A stretch of 64,000 nt of DNA from Pseudaestuariivita atlantica (GTDB lineage Bacteria; Pseudomonadota; Alphaproteobacteria; Rhodobacterales; Rhodobacteraceae): positions 1-64,000 of the forward strand of contig NZ_AQQZ01000003.1 of the NCBI RefSeq assembly GCF_001205715.1, read 5' to 3'. This document shows, piece after piece, positions 55,095 to 64,000 of this stretch (position 1 is the first letter of the stretch; the number at the start of each line of letters is the position of its first letter). Below the pieces are notes generated by a model. That model searched no databases, was not told the origin of the DNA, and saw nothing but the letters and a program-made list of their open reading frames with translations. A program made the position numbers and the translations under genes.

Positions 55095-57221
55095 TCAGGC
55101 CGAAGCCTTCATTTGCAGGCGGCGGGCATGCAGGACCGGCTCGGTATATCCCGACGGTTGCTCGCGCCCCTTGAACACGAGGTCACAGGCCGCCTGGAAC
55201 GCGTGGCCGTCGAAACCGGGCGCCATCGGATGATAGGCGGGATCACCCGCGTTCTGCTCGTCCACCACGGCGGCCATCTTGCGCATCCCCGCCATCACGG
55301 CGTCGGGCGAGACCACGCCGTGATGTAGCCAGTTGGCCAGCGCCTGCGACGAGATCCGGCAGGTCGCGCGATCCTCCATCAGGCCCACATCGTTGATGTC
55401 GGGCACCTTGGAACAGCCGACCCCCTGGTCGACCCAGCGCACCACGTAACCGAGGATGCCCTGCGCGTTGTTCTCGATCTCGCGGGTCAGTTCGTCGTCG
55501 CTCAGGTTGCGGCCGCCCAGAAGCGGGATCGTCAGCAGGTCTTCGAGCGTGCCGCGCGGGCCGGCAGCGGCAAGCTCCTCCTGCCGGGCCAGCACGTCCA
55601 CCTGATGGTAATGCGTCGCGTGCAGCGTCGCAGCGGTGGGCGACGGCACCCAGGCACAGGTCGCGCCCGCCTGCGGGTGGCCGATCTTGACCTCCAGCAT
55701 CTCGGCCATGCGGTCAGGCATCGCCCACATCCCCTTGCCGATCTGCGCCCGGCCCTTCAGCCCGCAGGCCAGCCCGATATCGACGTTGCGATCCTCGTAG
55801 GACGCGATCCACGGCGTCGCCTTCATGTCGCCCTTGGGCAGCATCGGTCCCGCCTCCATCGAGGTGTGGATTTCGTCACCCGTCCGGTCGAGGAAGCCGG
55901 TATTGATGAAGGCCACCCGTGATTTCGCAGCGCGGATGCATTCCATCAGGTTGGCCGAGGTGCGGCGCTCCTCGTCCATGATGCCCAGCTTCACGGTGTG
56001 GCGCGGCAGGTCGAGGATCTCCTCGACCGCGCCGTAGACCGCGTTGGTCAGCGCCACCTCGTCCGGGCCGTGCATCTTGGGCTTCACGACATAGACCGAG
56101 CCATGCACCGAATTGCGGTCGCCTTCGGATTTCCGGAGGTCGTGCAGCGCGATGGTGACGTTGACCATCGCGTCGAGCAGCCCCTCGCTGATCTGGCGGC
56201 CCTCGGCATCCAGCACGGCGGGCGTGGTCATCAGGTGGCCCACGTTGCGCACCAGCATCAGCGCGCGCGCCTTCTGCGTGAACCGCCCGCCATCGGGCGC
56301 GTGATAGGCGCGGTCGTGCTTCAGACGCCGGGTGATCGTCTTGCCGCCCTTCTCGAACGTCTCGGTCAGGTCGCCGCGCATCAGGCCCAGCCAGTTGGTA
56401 TAGGCCTGCACCTTCTCGGCCGCGTCGACCGAGGTCACGCTGTCCTCGCAATCCATGATCGCGGTGACCGCCGATTCAAGCTGCACGTCGGCCAGACCCG
56501 CCGGGTCGTCCTCGCCGATATGGTGCGACGGGTCGACCACCAGCTCGATTTTCAGGCCGTTATGTTCCAGCAGGATCTTGAGCACGCCATCCTCGTCCGC
56601 CCAGCCCTTGAACTGGCCCGGATCGCGCAGCTCGGGCACCATGGCGCCGTGCGACACCGAATAGCCCGTGGCGTCGGCATGGCTGCCCCCGGCCAGCGGC
56701 ACCGCCTCGTCGAGGAAGGCCTTGGCCCGCGCGATCACCCGCGCGCCGCGCTCGGCATCGTAGCCCTTGCCCGTGGGCGCATCGCCCAGCGCGTCGGTGC
56801 CGTAGAGCGCATCATACAGCGACCCCCACCGCGCGTTCGCAGCGTTCAGCGCGAAGCGTGCATTGGTCACCGGCACCACCAGTTGCGGGCCGGGCGTGTG
56901 GGCGATCTCGGGGTCGGTGTTCCGCGTCTCGATCTTGAAGGGCGCGCCTTCGGGGACAAGGTAGCCGATCTCGCGCAGGAAGGCGGTATAGGCCTCGGCA
57001 TCTTGCGGCTGGCCCGCGCGGTCGAGATGCCAGGTGTCGATCTTCGCCTGCATCTTGTCGCGGGTGTCGAGCGCGTCGCGCACGCGCGGCCCGAACTCGG
57101 ACACGAGCCGCGCAAGCCCGTCCCAGAACGTCGTCGCGTCGATGCCCGTGCCGGGCAGCGCCCGGTTTTCGACAAAGGAGACAAGGATGGGGTCGACACT
57201 CAGGTTGGCGCGGGGGGTCAT
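55095..57221 (-). CDS. glcB: Malate synthase G (708 aa)
   Basis: Condenses glyoxylate and acetyl-CoA to malate. Length and sequence match the G isoform: [40 protein letters not shown] (metal Asp/Glu), [46 protein letters not shown] and [21 protein letters not shown]. The ATG at 57221 has AGGA 6 bp upstream. It works in glyoxylate and glycolate use. GlcG-like protein follows. The upstream gap carries TGGT/ACCA half-sites. Confidence 0.96.
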   Translation of the reverse strand: MTPRANLSVDPILVSFVENRALPGTGIDATTFWDGLARLVSEFGPRVRDALDTRDKMQAKIDTWHLDRAGQPQDAEAYTAFLREIGYLVPEGAPFKIETRNTDPEIAHTPGPQLVVPVTNARFALNAANARWGSLYDALYGTDALGDAPTGKGYDAERGARVIARAKAFLDEAVPLAGGSHADATGYSVSHGAMVPELRDPGQFKGWADEDGVLKILLEHNGLKIELVVDPSHHIGEDDPAGLADVQLESAVTAIMDCEDSVTSVDAAEKVQAYTNWLGLMRGDLTETFEKGGKTITRRLKHDRAYHAPDGGRFTQKARALMLVRNVGHLMTTPAVLDAEGRQISEGLLDAMVNVTIALHDLRKSEGDRNSVHGSVYVVKPKMHGPDEVALTNAVYGAVEEILDLPRHTVKLGIMDEERRTSANLMECIRAAKSRVAFINTGFLDRTGDEIHTSMEAGPMLPKGDMKATPWIASYEDRNVDIGLACGLKGRAQIGKGMWAMPDRMAEMLEVKIGHPQAGATCAWVPSPTAATLHATHYHQVDVLARQEELAAAGPRGTLEDLLTIPLLGGRNLSDDELTREIENNAQGILGYVVRWVDQGVGCSKVPDINDVGLMEDRATCRISSQALANWLHHGVVSPDAVMAGMRKMAAVVDEQNAGDPAYHPMAPGFDGHAFQAACDLVFKGREQPSGYTEPVLHARRLQMKASA

Positions 57222-57517
57222 GGGCTGTCCTCGGCAGGGTTCGTTTCCGATAGGAAACCGGTTATTCGCCCAAACTGGTAAAGTCAATGGACCAATTCGG
57301 TATATGTCGACCAATGTATGCCGAACCCGACCCGGATCAAACGGAACGCCGTTTCCCGCGGTATCGCCTTTGCGCACCGCCGTTCCTCCGCCGCCCCGTC
57401 ATCCGTGACGGACGTTCCGGACCGTCGTATCCCGCTTGCCGCCCTCCGGGCCTCCCTCTATCGTCGCGCCGAACGAATTGAGGCCCCCCAAGGGCCCCAC
57501 CCACGACGGAGACAGTC
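57222..57517. promoter_or_regulatory. Divergent region glcB / metY, with two leader hairpins
   Basis: 296-bp gap. Near glcB it has CTGGT and ACCAATT half-sites (about 57273-57297), of the kind bound by GntR-type regulators. On the metY side are two perfect short hairpins, AAACGG-AACG-CCGTTT (57339-57354) and CCGTCA-TCCG-TGACGG (57396-57411). I could not match these to a known SAM riboswitch. Confidence 0.4.
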
Positions 57518-58807
57518 ATGACAGACGGCCCCACCTACGGCTTCGACACGCTGCAGATCCATGCAGGCAGCCGCCCCGACCCGGCCACCGGCGCCCGCCA
57601 GACGCCCATCTACCAGACCACGGCCTATGTCTTCCGCGACGCCGAACACGCCGCCGCGCTCTTCAATCTGCAGGAAGTGGGATACATCTATTCCCGCCTG
57701 ACGAACCCGACCGTGGCCGTCCTGCAGGAACGCATCGCCACGCTCGAAGGCGGCGCGGGCGCGGTCTGCTGCTCCTCGGGTCACGCGGCGCAGATCATGG
57801 CGCTGTTCCCGCTGATGACGCCGGGCAAGAACGTCGTCGTGTCGACCCGTCTCTATGGCGGCACGATCACGCAGTTCAGCCAGACGATCAAACGCTTCGG
57901 CTGGTCCGCGACCTTCGTTGACTTCGACGACCTCGATGCCGTCAAGGCCGCGATCGACGACGACACGCGCGCGGTCTTCTGTGAATCGATCGCCAATCCC
58001 GGTGGCTACATCACCGACCTCAAGGCGATTGCGAAAATCGCGGACAAGGCCGGCCTGCCGCTGATCGTCGACAACACCGGCGCCACGCCGTACCTTTGCC
58101 GCCCGATCGAACATGGCGCGACGCTGGTGGTGCACTCGACCACCAAGTACCTCACCGGGACCGGCACCGTGACCGGTGGCTGCGTGGTGGACAGCGGCAC
58201 CTTCGACTGGTCGGCATCCGACAAGTTCCCGTCGCTCAGCGCGCCGGAACCGGCTTATCACGGCCTCAAGTTCCACGAGACGTTCGGCCCCCTCGCCTTC
58301 ACCTTCCACGGCATCGCCGTCGGCCTGCGCGATCTGGGCATGACGATGAACCCGCAGGGCGCGCATTACACGCTGATCGGGATGGAGACGCTCAGCTTGC
58401 GGATGGAACGCCACGTGCAGAACGCGACCGAGCTTGCCGAATGGCTCGAAAAGCATCCCGCGGTCGAGGCGGTGACCTATGCCGGGCTGAAATCCTCGCC
58501 CTATTTCAAGCGGGTCAAGTCGATCTGCCCGCGTGGCGCGGGGGCGCTTTTCACCGTGGCGCTGAAGGGCGGCTATGACGGCTGCATCAAGTTCGTGAAC
58601 GCGCTGGAAATCTTCAGCCACGTCGCCAACCTCGGCGATGCGCGCAGCCTCGTGATCCACTCCGCCTCGACCACCCACCGGCAGCTGACGCCCGAACAGC
58701 AGACAGCGGCGGGGGCGGCACCGAACGTGGTGCGCCTGTCCATCGGGATCGAGGATGTCGAGGACCTCAAGACGGATCTCGACCGCGCGCTTGCCGCGTC
58801 GATGTAA
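57518..58807 (+). CDS. metY: O-acetylhomoserine aminocarboxypropyltransferase / sulfhydrylase (429 aa)
   Basis: PLP enzyme of the Cys/Met metabolism family that makes homocysteine (or methionine) from O-acetylhomoserine. YGFDTLQIHAGSRPDPATGARQTPIYQTTAYVF is typical for MetY; EVGYIYSRLTNPTVAVLQERI and the PLP lysine in LVVHSTTKYLTGTGTVTGG follow; NLGDARSLVIHSASTTH near the end is diagnostic. ATG 57518. Monocistronic, divergent from glcB. Confidence 0.95.
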   Translation: MTDGPTYGFDTLQIHAGSRPDPATGARQTPIYQTTAYVFRDAEHAAALFNLQEVGYIYSRLTNPTVAVLQERIATLEGGAGAVCCSSGHAAQIMALFPLMTPGKNVVVSTRLYGGTITQFSQTIKRFGWSATFVDFDDLDAVKAAIDDDTRAVFCESIANPGGYITDLKAIAKIADKAGLPLIVDNTGATPYLCRPIEHGATLVVHSTTKYLTGTGTVTGGCVVDSGTFDWSASDKFPSLSAPEPAYHGLKFHETFGPLAFTFHGIAVGLRDLGMTMNPQGAHYTLIGMETLSLRMERHVQNATELAEWLEKHPAVEAVTYAGLKSSPYFKRVKSICPRGAGALFTVALKGGYDGCIKFVNALEIFSHVANLGDARSLVIHSASTTHRQLTPEQQTAAGAAPNVVRLSIGIEDVEDLKTDLDRALAASM

Positions 58808-58853
58808 CGATCCGGTCGCGGCGCCCTGAACCGGGGCGCCGCACCGCCTGCGC

Positions 58854-59540
58854 CTATTCGCTGATGTCGAACACCATCGTGACCGTCGCGGAATAGCCCA
58901 CTTCACCCGCCGCCACCGGAATGCCCGCGTCCGAGGCCATCTCCATCCGCGCCATCACCGGCGAGGGGCGGCCGCCGCCATTCAGCGACATGTTCATCAC
59001 CGGGCCCAGCGTCACGCCCGCCGCCTCGGCCAGCAGTTTCGCAGTGCGCATCGCGTCGGCCACCGCCGCCTTGCGCGCCGCGTCTTCGAGGGGCTGCGGG
59101 TCGGCCACGCTGAACTGCAACCCGCCGAAGCCGTTCGCGCCATCCTCCAGCACAGCGTCCAGAAGCTGGCCCAGCACGTCGAGGTCCCGCACCCGCACCA
59201 CCACCTCGGTCCGCGCGGCATAGCGCGCGACGCGCGGTGCCTTCAGGCTCGATCCGCGCCCCTCCCAGATCGGGTCGAGCGTCAGCTGGCTCGTCTGGCG
59301 ATCCTTGTCGGCGATGTCGAAGGCGTCGAGCCGTGCCAGAACCTGCGCCGCAGCCGCCGCGACCTCGCGCATCGCCACCTTGGCCGACACGTCCTCCTCG
59401 GCCACCGACAACCGGATCACGGCCATGTCCGGCGCCGCCGCGACCTGCCCCTCCCCGCTGACCGTCAGGGTTGCGCCCTCGGCCATGGCGGCCACGCCCA
59501 GCACGCAGAACGCGCAGGCGGCCAACAGAACTCGGATCAT
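58854..59540 (-). CDS. SIMPL (DUF541) domain exported protein (228 aa)
   Basis: Periplasmic protein of the SIMPL family. Signal peptide 1-20 (MIRVLLAACAFCVLGVAAMA), then ATLTVSGEGQVAAAPDMAVIRL, QTSQLTLDPIWE, YAARTEVVVRVRDLDVLGQLLDAVLEDGAN and ARKAAVADAMRTAKLLAEAAG. Single-domain, of unknown molecular role; family members are linked to oxidative stress and envelope functions. Divergent from the large GspL/GspC-like gene. Confidence 0.87.
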   Translation of the reverse strand: MIRVLLAACAFCVLGVAAMAEGATLTVSGEGQVAAAPDMAVIRLSVAEEDVSAKVAMREVAAAAAQVLARLDAFDIADKDRQTSQLTLDPIWEGRGSSLKAPRVARYAARTEVVVRVRDLDVLGQLLDAVLEDGANGFGGLQFSVADPQPLEDAARKAAVADAMRTAKLLAEAAGVTLGPVMNMSLNGGGRPSPVMARMEMASDAGIPVAAGEVGYSATVTMVFDISE

Positions 59541-59705
59541 GCTTAACTCCTCGATTACCTTGTAAAGTTAAGCATAGCAGACAAGTTGTGTCAGACGGGG
59601 CGTTTTCCTTCCCCTCGGCAATAAGCTGCTGTAAACGAAGGCAGCGCCGGCGGGCCCTCCCGCGGGCCGCTTGGTGATGGTACATCGAAGGGTATGAAGG
59701 CGGCC

Positions 59706-62700
59706 ATGAACCCCAGCCCCATCAGACCAGGCTTTGCCCTGTCGCTGTCATTCGACGGTATCCGGCTCGTGCAGCGGGCTGATGACGGCTGGCTGTCGCT
59801 GGGCGAGGTTGCGCTCGACACGCCCGACCTGCGCGCCACGCTGGCCGAGTTGCGCCTGCGCGCCGAAGGGCTGGCCGGCTCGCCCATCCGGCCCAAGCTG
59901 GTGATCCCCAACGACCAGATCCGCTACCTCGCGCTCGACCTGCCCGCCAACACGATCGACGCCTCGGGCCGGCAGGTCGCTGCCGCGCTTGAAGGGCAAA
60001 CGCCCTACCCCGTGGCCGACCTCGTCTATGACTGGTGCGTGTCGCAGGGCAAGGTGCTGGTCGCCGCCGTCGCCCGCGAAACGCTGCACGAGGCCGAGGC
60101 ATTCGCCCGCGACCACGCCTTCGAACCCGTCAGCTACGTCGCCACCCCGCCCGACGGCGCGTTCGATGGCGAGGTGTTCTTCGGCCCCGTCGATCCCGCC
60201 CGCCCGGTCGAACGGGACAGCTTCCCCATCGTCGTCACCGGCGTCGTCGGCGCCGCCCCGCTCGAAATGGCGCCCGCCCTCGCACCCAGCCCGGAGCCGG
60301 AGCCGGAACCCGCCGCCGTCGCGCCTGCGCCGGAGCCTGAACCACAGCCGGAGCCGGAACCGCAGGCGGTAAAGCCCCCCGAACCGGTGGCAGAGCCAGA
60401 CCCCGCGCCCGAACCCGATTTGACGCCCGAGCCCGAGCCTGCACCGCAGCCGATGTTCATGCGCTCGCGCCCGGCAGAACCGGCAGAGCCGCCGGCACCC
60501 GAGGCGCGGGAACCCAAGGCCGCGCCGACCCCGCCGCCGCCGCTGTTCACCGCCGGCCGCGATCCGGCTCCCGAGAGCACGGCCAAGGCCCCGGACCCCG
60601 CGCCGGAACCCGCGAACGATCCCGAACCCGCCGCGCTCGACCTGCTGGCCAATGCCGCGCGCCGCGCCAAGGAAGCGGCGGATGCCGCGCCCGACGGGGA
60701 AGCGGCCTCCGCGCCGAAAGCGCCGCGCGCGCCCGCCGCGCCGACGGCGGAACAGGCCTCTGACCTGCCGCCGGTGCCGGTGTTCAAATCCCCCAGCCCA
60801 CGCGCCCCGGAAAACGACGACGAGGCCGTGCCACGGGCGTCGTCCCGGATCGCCTCCCGCCTGACCTTCTCCGCCGCGCGCCGCCTGTCGGCGAAGCGGG
60901 AGGAGCCGAGCGTCGCGGCGCCTGCACCTGCGCCCGAGGCGAAACCGGCAACAGCGGCGGAAACCCCCGATCCCAAGCCGAAGGGCCGTGGATTTGCCTC
61001 GATCCGCGCGTCGCGCGAGGCCCCGCCCGTTCCGCCCGCGCCCGTCGCGGCACCCCTCCGCGAGGAAGCCCCGCGCGCCGATGCGGGCGTGAACGCGCCC
61101 GTCATCCCGATCGAACCGGCCCCGGTGGCCGCCTCCGCCGATGCGCCGCCGCACACCGCGACCACGCTCGGCTCCGACCCGATCCCGGCAGAGGCGCTGG
61201 CCAAGGGCGGCGACTTCTTCAGCCGCAAGCTGCGCGCCGCCGCCTCGGTCGTGCCGGGCCTCGGCGATGGCCGCGCGGCCCCGGCGCTGGCCGGCGGTGT
61301 CGGCGGCCCCGCGCCGCGTGCCCGCTCCGCGCCCGCCCCCGCGCCGCGCCAGACGGTGCCGCCTGCCGAGGATGAACGCCAGCGCATGACCGTGTTCGGC
61401 GCGCGCGGGTCGGAAAAGATCGGCGGCAAGCCCAGGTATCTGGGCCTGATGCTGACGGTGCTGCTGCTGATCCTGCTGGTCGGGGTCGCGGCGATGGCCG
61501 CCGTCTATGTCGACGAGCGGATCGCGCGCTGGTTCGCGCCGCAGACCGAACCGCCCACCGCCGCCGAACTGGCGGAGACCGACATCCCCCTCGTTGCGCC
61601 GGATGCGCCCGCCGGCGAAGAGCCGGTGACCATCGCCGCGCTGACCGGCACGACCAGCAGCGATGCCGGGCCGACCCAGCCGGGCCTGCCCGCCGGACTC
61701 AGCCGCCCCGATCCCCTGCCGCAACTGTCGCCCGAGGAGGCGGTTGCGACCTATGCCATCACCGGCATCTGGCAACTGGCACCGGACGTGCCGCACCAGC
61801 CCGCGCCGATCCCGCTGGGCAACCTCTATATCCCGTCGCTCGACCCCGACATCGTTCAGCAGGACGCCGTGGCGCTGCCGCAGATGGCGAGTTTCGAGGG
61901 GGACGCGCTGCCGGGCGCGGTGTTCTCGCCTGCGCCTGCCGGGACCACCTTCACGCTGGATGACCGCGGGCTGGTGATCGCGACCGAGGAAGGCGCGCTC
62001 AGCCCCGACGGGGTGATGGTCTTTGCCGGGCGCCCGCCGCTTGTCCCGCCGCCGCGCGACCGGGTCGAGGACGGGGAGGCGACCGCCGCCGAGGCCGAAA
62101 GCGCCGATGAGGCTGCTACCCGCGCCGCGCTGGCGGCCTTCCGCCCGAAGGTCCGACCCGAGGGCCTGCTGGAAGAGGCCGAACGCGCCAATCTTGGCGG
62201 GCGGACCCGCGCCGAACTGGCCGCCTTCCGTCCCAAGCTGCGCCCCGTCTCGGCCCAGGAACGCGCGCTTGCGGCTGCGAAGGCCGCCGAGGCAGAAGCC
62301 GCCGCGAAGGCCGCCGAGGCCGCGGCGGCGGAAGCAAAGGACGACCTCGACAGCGCGGTCGAGGCGGCGGCCGCCGAGGAGGAAGACACCGTCACCTCGT
62401 CGTCCAAGATGGCCGTGGCCGCCTCCCGCGCGCCGAAGACGCGGCCGCGCAACTGGTCGCGCATCGTCGCCCGCGCAACGCCCTCGGAACCCGAGGCCGA
62501 CACCGCCACCCGCGTGGTCGCGCAGGTCAAGCCCAAGACGGTCAAGCCTCCCGCGCCCTCGCGCAACTCGGTCACGCGCAACGCGACCGTGAAGAACGCC
62601 ATCAAGCTCCACCGCATCAACCTGATCGGCGTCTACGGCAAGCCGAGCGCCCGCCGCGCACTCGTCCGGCTCGCGAACGGGCGCTACAAGAAGGTGAAGG

Positions 62701-62804
62701 TCGGGGACCGGCTGGATGGCGGGCGCGTTGCCGCCATCGGCGATGGCACGCTGAAATACACCAAGAACGGGCGTTCGGTCACGCTCAAGCTGCCGAAGAC
62801 CTGA
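59706..62804 (+). CDS. Large protein with GspL/PilM-like N-terminus, Pro-rich linker, one membrane segment and GspC/PilP-like C-terminus (1032 aa)
   Basis: Not assigned to a named family. Residues 1-180 resemble the actin-like cytoplasmic part of GspL/PilM: KLVIPNDQIRYLALDLPA and AALEGQTPYPVADLVYDW are the typical stretches. Residues 190-570 are Pro/Ala/Glu-rich and disordered. One membrane segment (about 579-601, GLMLTVLLLILLVGVAAMAAV) follows. Periplasmic residues include two LAAFRPK(V/L)RP repeats and an Ala/Glu helix. The end (about 965-1032: INLIGVYGKPSARRALVRL, VKVGDRLDGGRVAAI) matches the beta-rich HR domain of GspC/PilP. AAGG 5 bp before ATG 59706 favours it over 59694. No other secretion gene is near. 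Confidence 0.7.
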   Translation: MNPSPIRPGFALSLSFDGIRLVQRADDGWLSLGEVALDTPDLRATLAELRLRAEGLAGSPIRPKLVIPNDQIRYLALDLPANTIDASGRQVAAALEGQTPYPVADLVYDWCVSQGKVLVAAVARETLHEAEAFARDHAFEPVSYVATPPDGAFDGEVFFGPVDPARPVERDSFPIVVTGVVGAAPLEMAPALAPSPEPEPEPAAVAPAPEPEPQPEPEPQAVKPPEPVAEPDPAPEPDLTPEPEPAPQPMFMRSRPAEPAEPPAPEAREPKAAPTPPPPLFTAGRDPAPESTAKAPDPAPEPANDPEPAALDLLANAARRAKEAADAAPDGEAASAPKAPRAPAAPTAEQASDLPPVPVFKSPSPRAPENDDEAVPRASSRIASRLTFSAARRLSAKREEPSVAAPAPAPEAKPATAAETPDPKPKGRGFASIRASREAPPVPPAPVAAPLREEAPRADAGVNAPVIPIEPAPVAASADAPPHTATTLGSDPIPAEALAKGGDFFSRKLRAAASVVPGLGDGRAAPALAGGVGGPAPRARSAPAPAPRQTVPPAEDERQRMTVFGARGSEKIGGKPRYLGLMLTVLLLILLVGVAAMAAVYVDERIARWFAPQTEPPTAAELAETDIPLVAPDAPAGEEPVTIAALTGTTSSDAGPTQPGLPAGLSRPDPLPQLSPEEAVATYAITGIWQLAPDVPHQPAPIPLGNLYIPSLDPDIVQQDAVALPQMASFEGDALPGAVFSPAPAGTTFTLDDRGLVIATEEGALSPDGVMVFAGRPPLVPPPRDRVEDGEATAAEAESADEAATRAALAAFRPKVRPEGLLEEAERANLGGRTRAELAAFRPKLRPVSAQERALAAAKAAEAEAAAKAAEAAAAEAKDDLDSAVEAAAAEEEDTVTSSSKMAVAASRAPKTRPRNWSRIVARATPSEPEADTATRVVAQVKPKTVKPPAPSRNSVTRNATVKNAIKLHRINLIGVYGKPSARRALVRLANGRYKKVKVGDRLDGGRVAAIGDGTLKYTKNGRSVTLKLPKT

Positions 62805-62823
62805 GCCTTTTGCAGGCGGCAGG

Positions 62824-62841
62824 CCGGGGGCCAGCCCCCGG
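62824..62841. terminator. GC-rich hairpin after the large gene
   Basis: CCGGGGGC (62824-62831) and GCCCCCGG (62834-62841), 8 bp with a 2-nt centre, 20 bp after the stop at 62804. Copy D of the ATATTT element follows 5 bp later. Confidence 0.7.
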
Positions 62842-62846
62842 ACCCC

Positions 62847-62870
62847 CGACATATTTTTCAAGAGAAGAAG
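62847..62870 (+). repeat. ATATTT...GAAGAAG element, copy D
   Basis: 24-nt copy beginning CGACATATTTTTCAAG and ending GAAGAAG. It differs from the corresponding part of copy A at 3 of 24 positions. It lies in the 75-bp convergent gap between the large gene and hppD. Confidence 0.75.
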
Positions 62871-62879
62871 GGGTGACCC

Positions 62880-63989
62880 CTATTCGGCAGCGTGCACGTC
62901 GCCATAGGCGCCTTCGGCCATTTCCTCGGCCTCGATCGATTCGAAGAGCGCCTTGAAGTTGCCTTCGCCGAAGCCGTCATCGCCCTTGCGTTCGATGAAC
63001 TCGAAGAAGATCGGGCCGATCACGGTTTTCGAGAAGATCTGCAGCAGGATCCTGGTCTCGCCGCCGTCGACGACGCCTTCGCCGTCGATCAGGATGCCGT
63101 GGCGCTTCATGCGGTCGATCGGTTCGTCATGGCCCTGCACCCGCGTCTTCGACTGGTCGTAGTAGCTGTCGGGCGGGCCGGGCATGAAGCGGATGCCGTT
63201 TTCGGCAATCGCGTCGACGCTGTCGTAGATGTTGCGCGCGCCGACGGCGATGTGCTGGATGCCTTCGCCCTTGTAGCGCTTGAGGTAGTTGACGATCTGC
63301 CCCGTCTCGCCCCGGTCCTCGTTGATCGGGATGCGGATGCGGCCGCAGGGCGAGGTCAGCGCGCGGGAGAAGAGGCCCGTATACTTGCCCTCGATGTCGA
63401 AGAACCGGATTTCGCGGAAGCCGAACAGGTCGCCGTAGAAACGGAACCACGTGTCCATGTTGCCCTTGAACACGTTGTGGGTGAGGTGGTCGAGGTAGTA
63501 GAACCCCAAGGCTTCGGGCTTGGAGGTGGCGAGCCAGTCGAACTCGGCATTGTAGGGCGAGGTGTCGTAATACTGATCGATGAAGTAGATGAGCGAGCCG
63601 CCGATGCCGCGGATCGCGGGCACGTCCATCGTCTTGTCGTCGCCGTCATAGGGTTCGGCGCCACGGGCGACGGCGTGGTCGAAGGCGTGCTGCGCATCCA
63701 CCACGCGCCACGCCATTGACGGGGCGCAGGGGCCGTGCTCTTCGACGAAGCGCGCGGCGAACGTGTCCGGCTCGGCATTCAGAACGTAGGTGATGTCGCC
63801 CTGCTGCCACAACTCGATCCCCGGCCGGGTCTTGTGACGCGCGACAAGCGCGTAGCCCATCTGGCGGAACAGGGTCCGCAGAGTGTCGGGTTCGGGATGG
63901 GCGAACTCGACGAATTCGAAGCCGTCGGTGCCGGCGGGATTGGCCGCGCTGATCGTGGCCTTGTCTGCGTCATGCGGGAACGGGCCCAT
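62880..63989 (-). CDS. hppD: 4-hydroxyphenylpyruvate dioxygenase (369 aa)
   Basis: Non-haem iron dioxygenase of tyrosine degradation, 4-hydroxyphenylpyruvate to homogentisate. Two vicinal-oxygen-chelate halves. Iron ligands are His in YLDHLTHNVF, His in GIQHIAVGARN and Glu in IGPIFFEFIERKGDDGFGEG. Length is typical. AGGAGG precedes the ATG at 63989, so the gene is complete although it touches the window edge. Homogentisate dioxygenase genes may lie beyond. Confidence 0.96.
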   Translation of the reverse strand: MGPFPHDADKATISAANPAGTDGFEFVEFAHPEPDTLRTLFRQMGYALVARHKTRPGIELWQQGDITYVLNAEPDTFAARFVEEHGPCAPSMAWRVVDAQHAFDHAVARGAEPYDGDDKTMDVPAIRGIGGSLIYFIDQYYDTSPYNAEFDWLATSKPEALGFYYLDHLTHNVFKGNMDTWFRFYGDLFGFREIRFFDIEGKYTGLFSRALTSPCGRIRIPINEDRGETGQIVNYLKRYKGEGIQHIAVGARNIYDSVDAIAENGIRFMPGPPDSYYDQSKTRVQGHDEPIDRMKRHGILIDGEGVVDGGETRILLQIFSKTVIGPIFFEFIERKGDDGFGEGNFKALFESIEAEEMAEGAYGDVHAAE

Positions 63990-64000
63990 CGGATCCTCCT

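Noticed and set aside
57301-57517. SAM-II or SAM/SAH riboswitch upstream of metY
   Set aside because: I could not find the conserved core sequences of these classes by eye; only simple hairpins are present.
59748-62861. A 1037-codon open frame on the minus strand opposite the large plus-strand gene
   Set aside because: It is the antisense of GC-rich, Pro/Ala-rich coding sequence, which rarely holds stops. The plus strand has a ribosome-binding site, a membrane segment and recognisable end domains; the minus frame gives Arg/Gly-rich sequence.

Overview
The window reads as an ordinary chromosomal segment of an alphaproteobacterium of the Rhodobacteraceae (Roseobacter group). The evidence is high GC, dense operons with many ATGA, GTGA and TGATG stop/start overlaps, frequent GTG starts, and gene content: a complete leucine-degradation (liu) operon, pntAB, a glmU-glmS pair, malate synthase G with a GlcG-like protein, HPPD and an AfuABC-like transporter. 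I see no rRNA, tRNA, CRISPR array, transposase, integrase or prophage gene. I identify 59 protein-coding genes; all appear intact.

Layout. 0-6.7 kb: an Afu/Fbp-type ABC transporter (binding protein, fused permease, ATPase) enclosed by three phosphatase-superfamily genes (HAD, histidine phosphatase, inositol-monophosphatase type), which suggests uptake and dephosphorylation of an organophosphate. 6.7-10.6 kb: a tightly coupled operon mgtE - rimB-like - rimK - M14 deacylase. 10.6-14.4 kb: small hypothetical genes, a Tat-exported metallo-beta-lactamase-fold protein divergent from an OhrR-like MarR regulator, an S41-like peptidase and an isolated nuoA. 14.6-25.2 kb: the liu operon (liuA, B, C, D, E) with an acyl-CoA synthetase, a GST, a nuclease-fold protein and three small exported or membrane proteins coupled into it. 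25.3-30.1 kb: CreA, a PPOX-fold protein, a GNAT acetyltransferase, a DegT aminotransferase, an MmgE/PrpD protein and a phosphoglycolate phosphatase. 30.2-33.7 kb: glmU-glmS followed by two tandem copies of a structured ~170-bp element. 33.7-39 kb: a PPOX protein, an AlkD-like protein, a lipoprotein, moaA, a CHASE3 histidine kinase and a glycosyltransferase. 39-47.3 kb: a peptide ABC transporter with two M20 hydrolases. 47.5-52.7 kb: a DUF3422 protein, a small secreted protein and pntAB. 52.8-59.5 kb: an SDR, a class I amidotransferase, glcG-like, glcB, metY and a SIMPL protein. 59.7-64 kb: a 1032-residue protein with a GspL/PilM-like N-terminus and a GspC/PilP-like C-terminus, then hppD.

The strongest non-coding signals are (1) the tandem repeat after glmS (33331-33700), whose first hairpin is kept by G-U pairs only when read as plus-strand RNA; (2) a five-copy element, a GC-rich hairpin followed by a 24-nt ATATTT...GAAGAAG motif, lying beyond gene ends in the direction of transcription; and (3) AT-rich palindromes with AAAATTTT arms, one inside a coding sequence. 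The most unusual protein is the GspL-like/GspC-like fusion at 59706-62804.

All functional names rest on motif recognition by eye. No search or alignment could be run.
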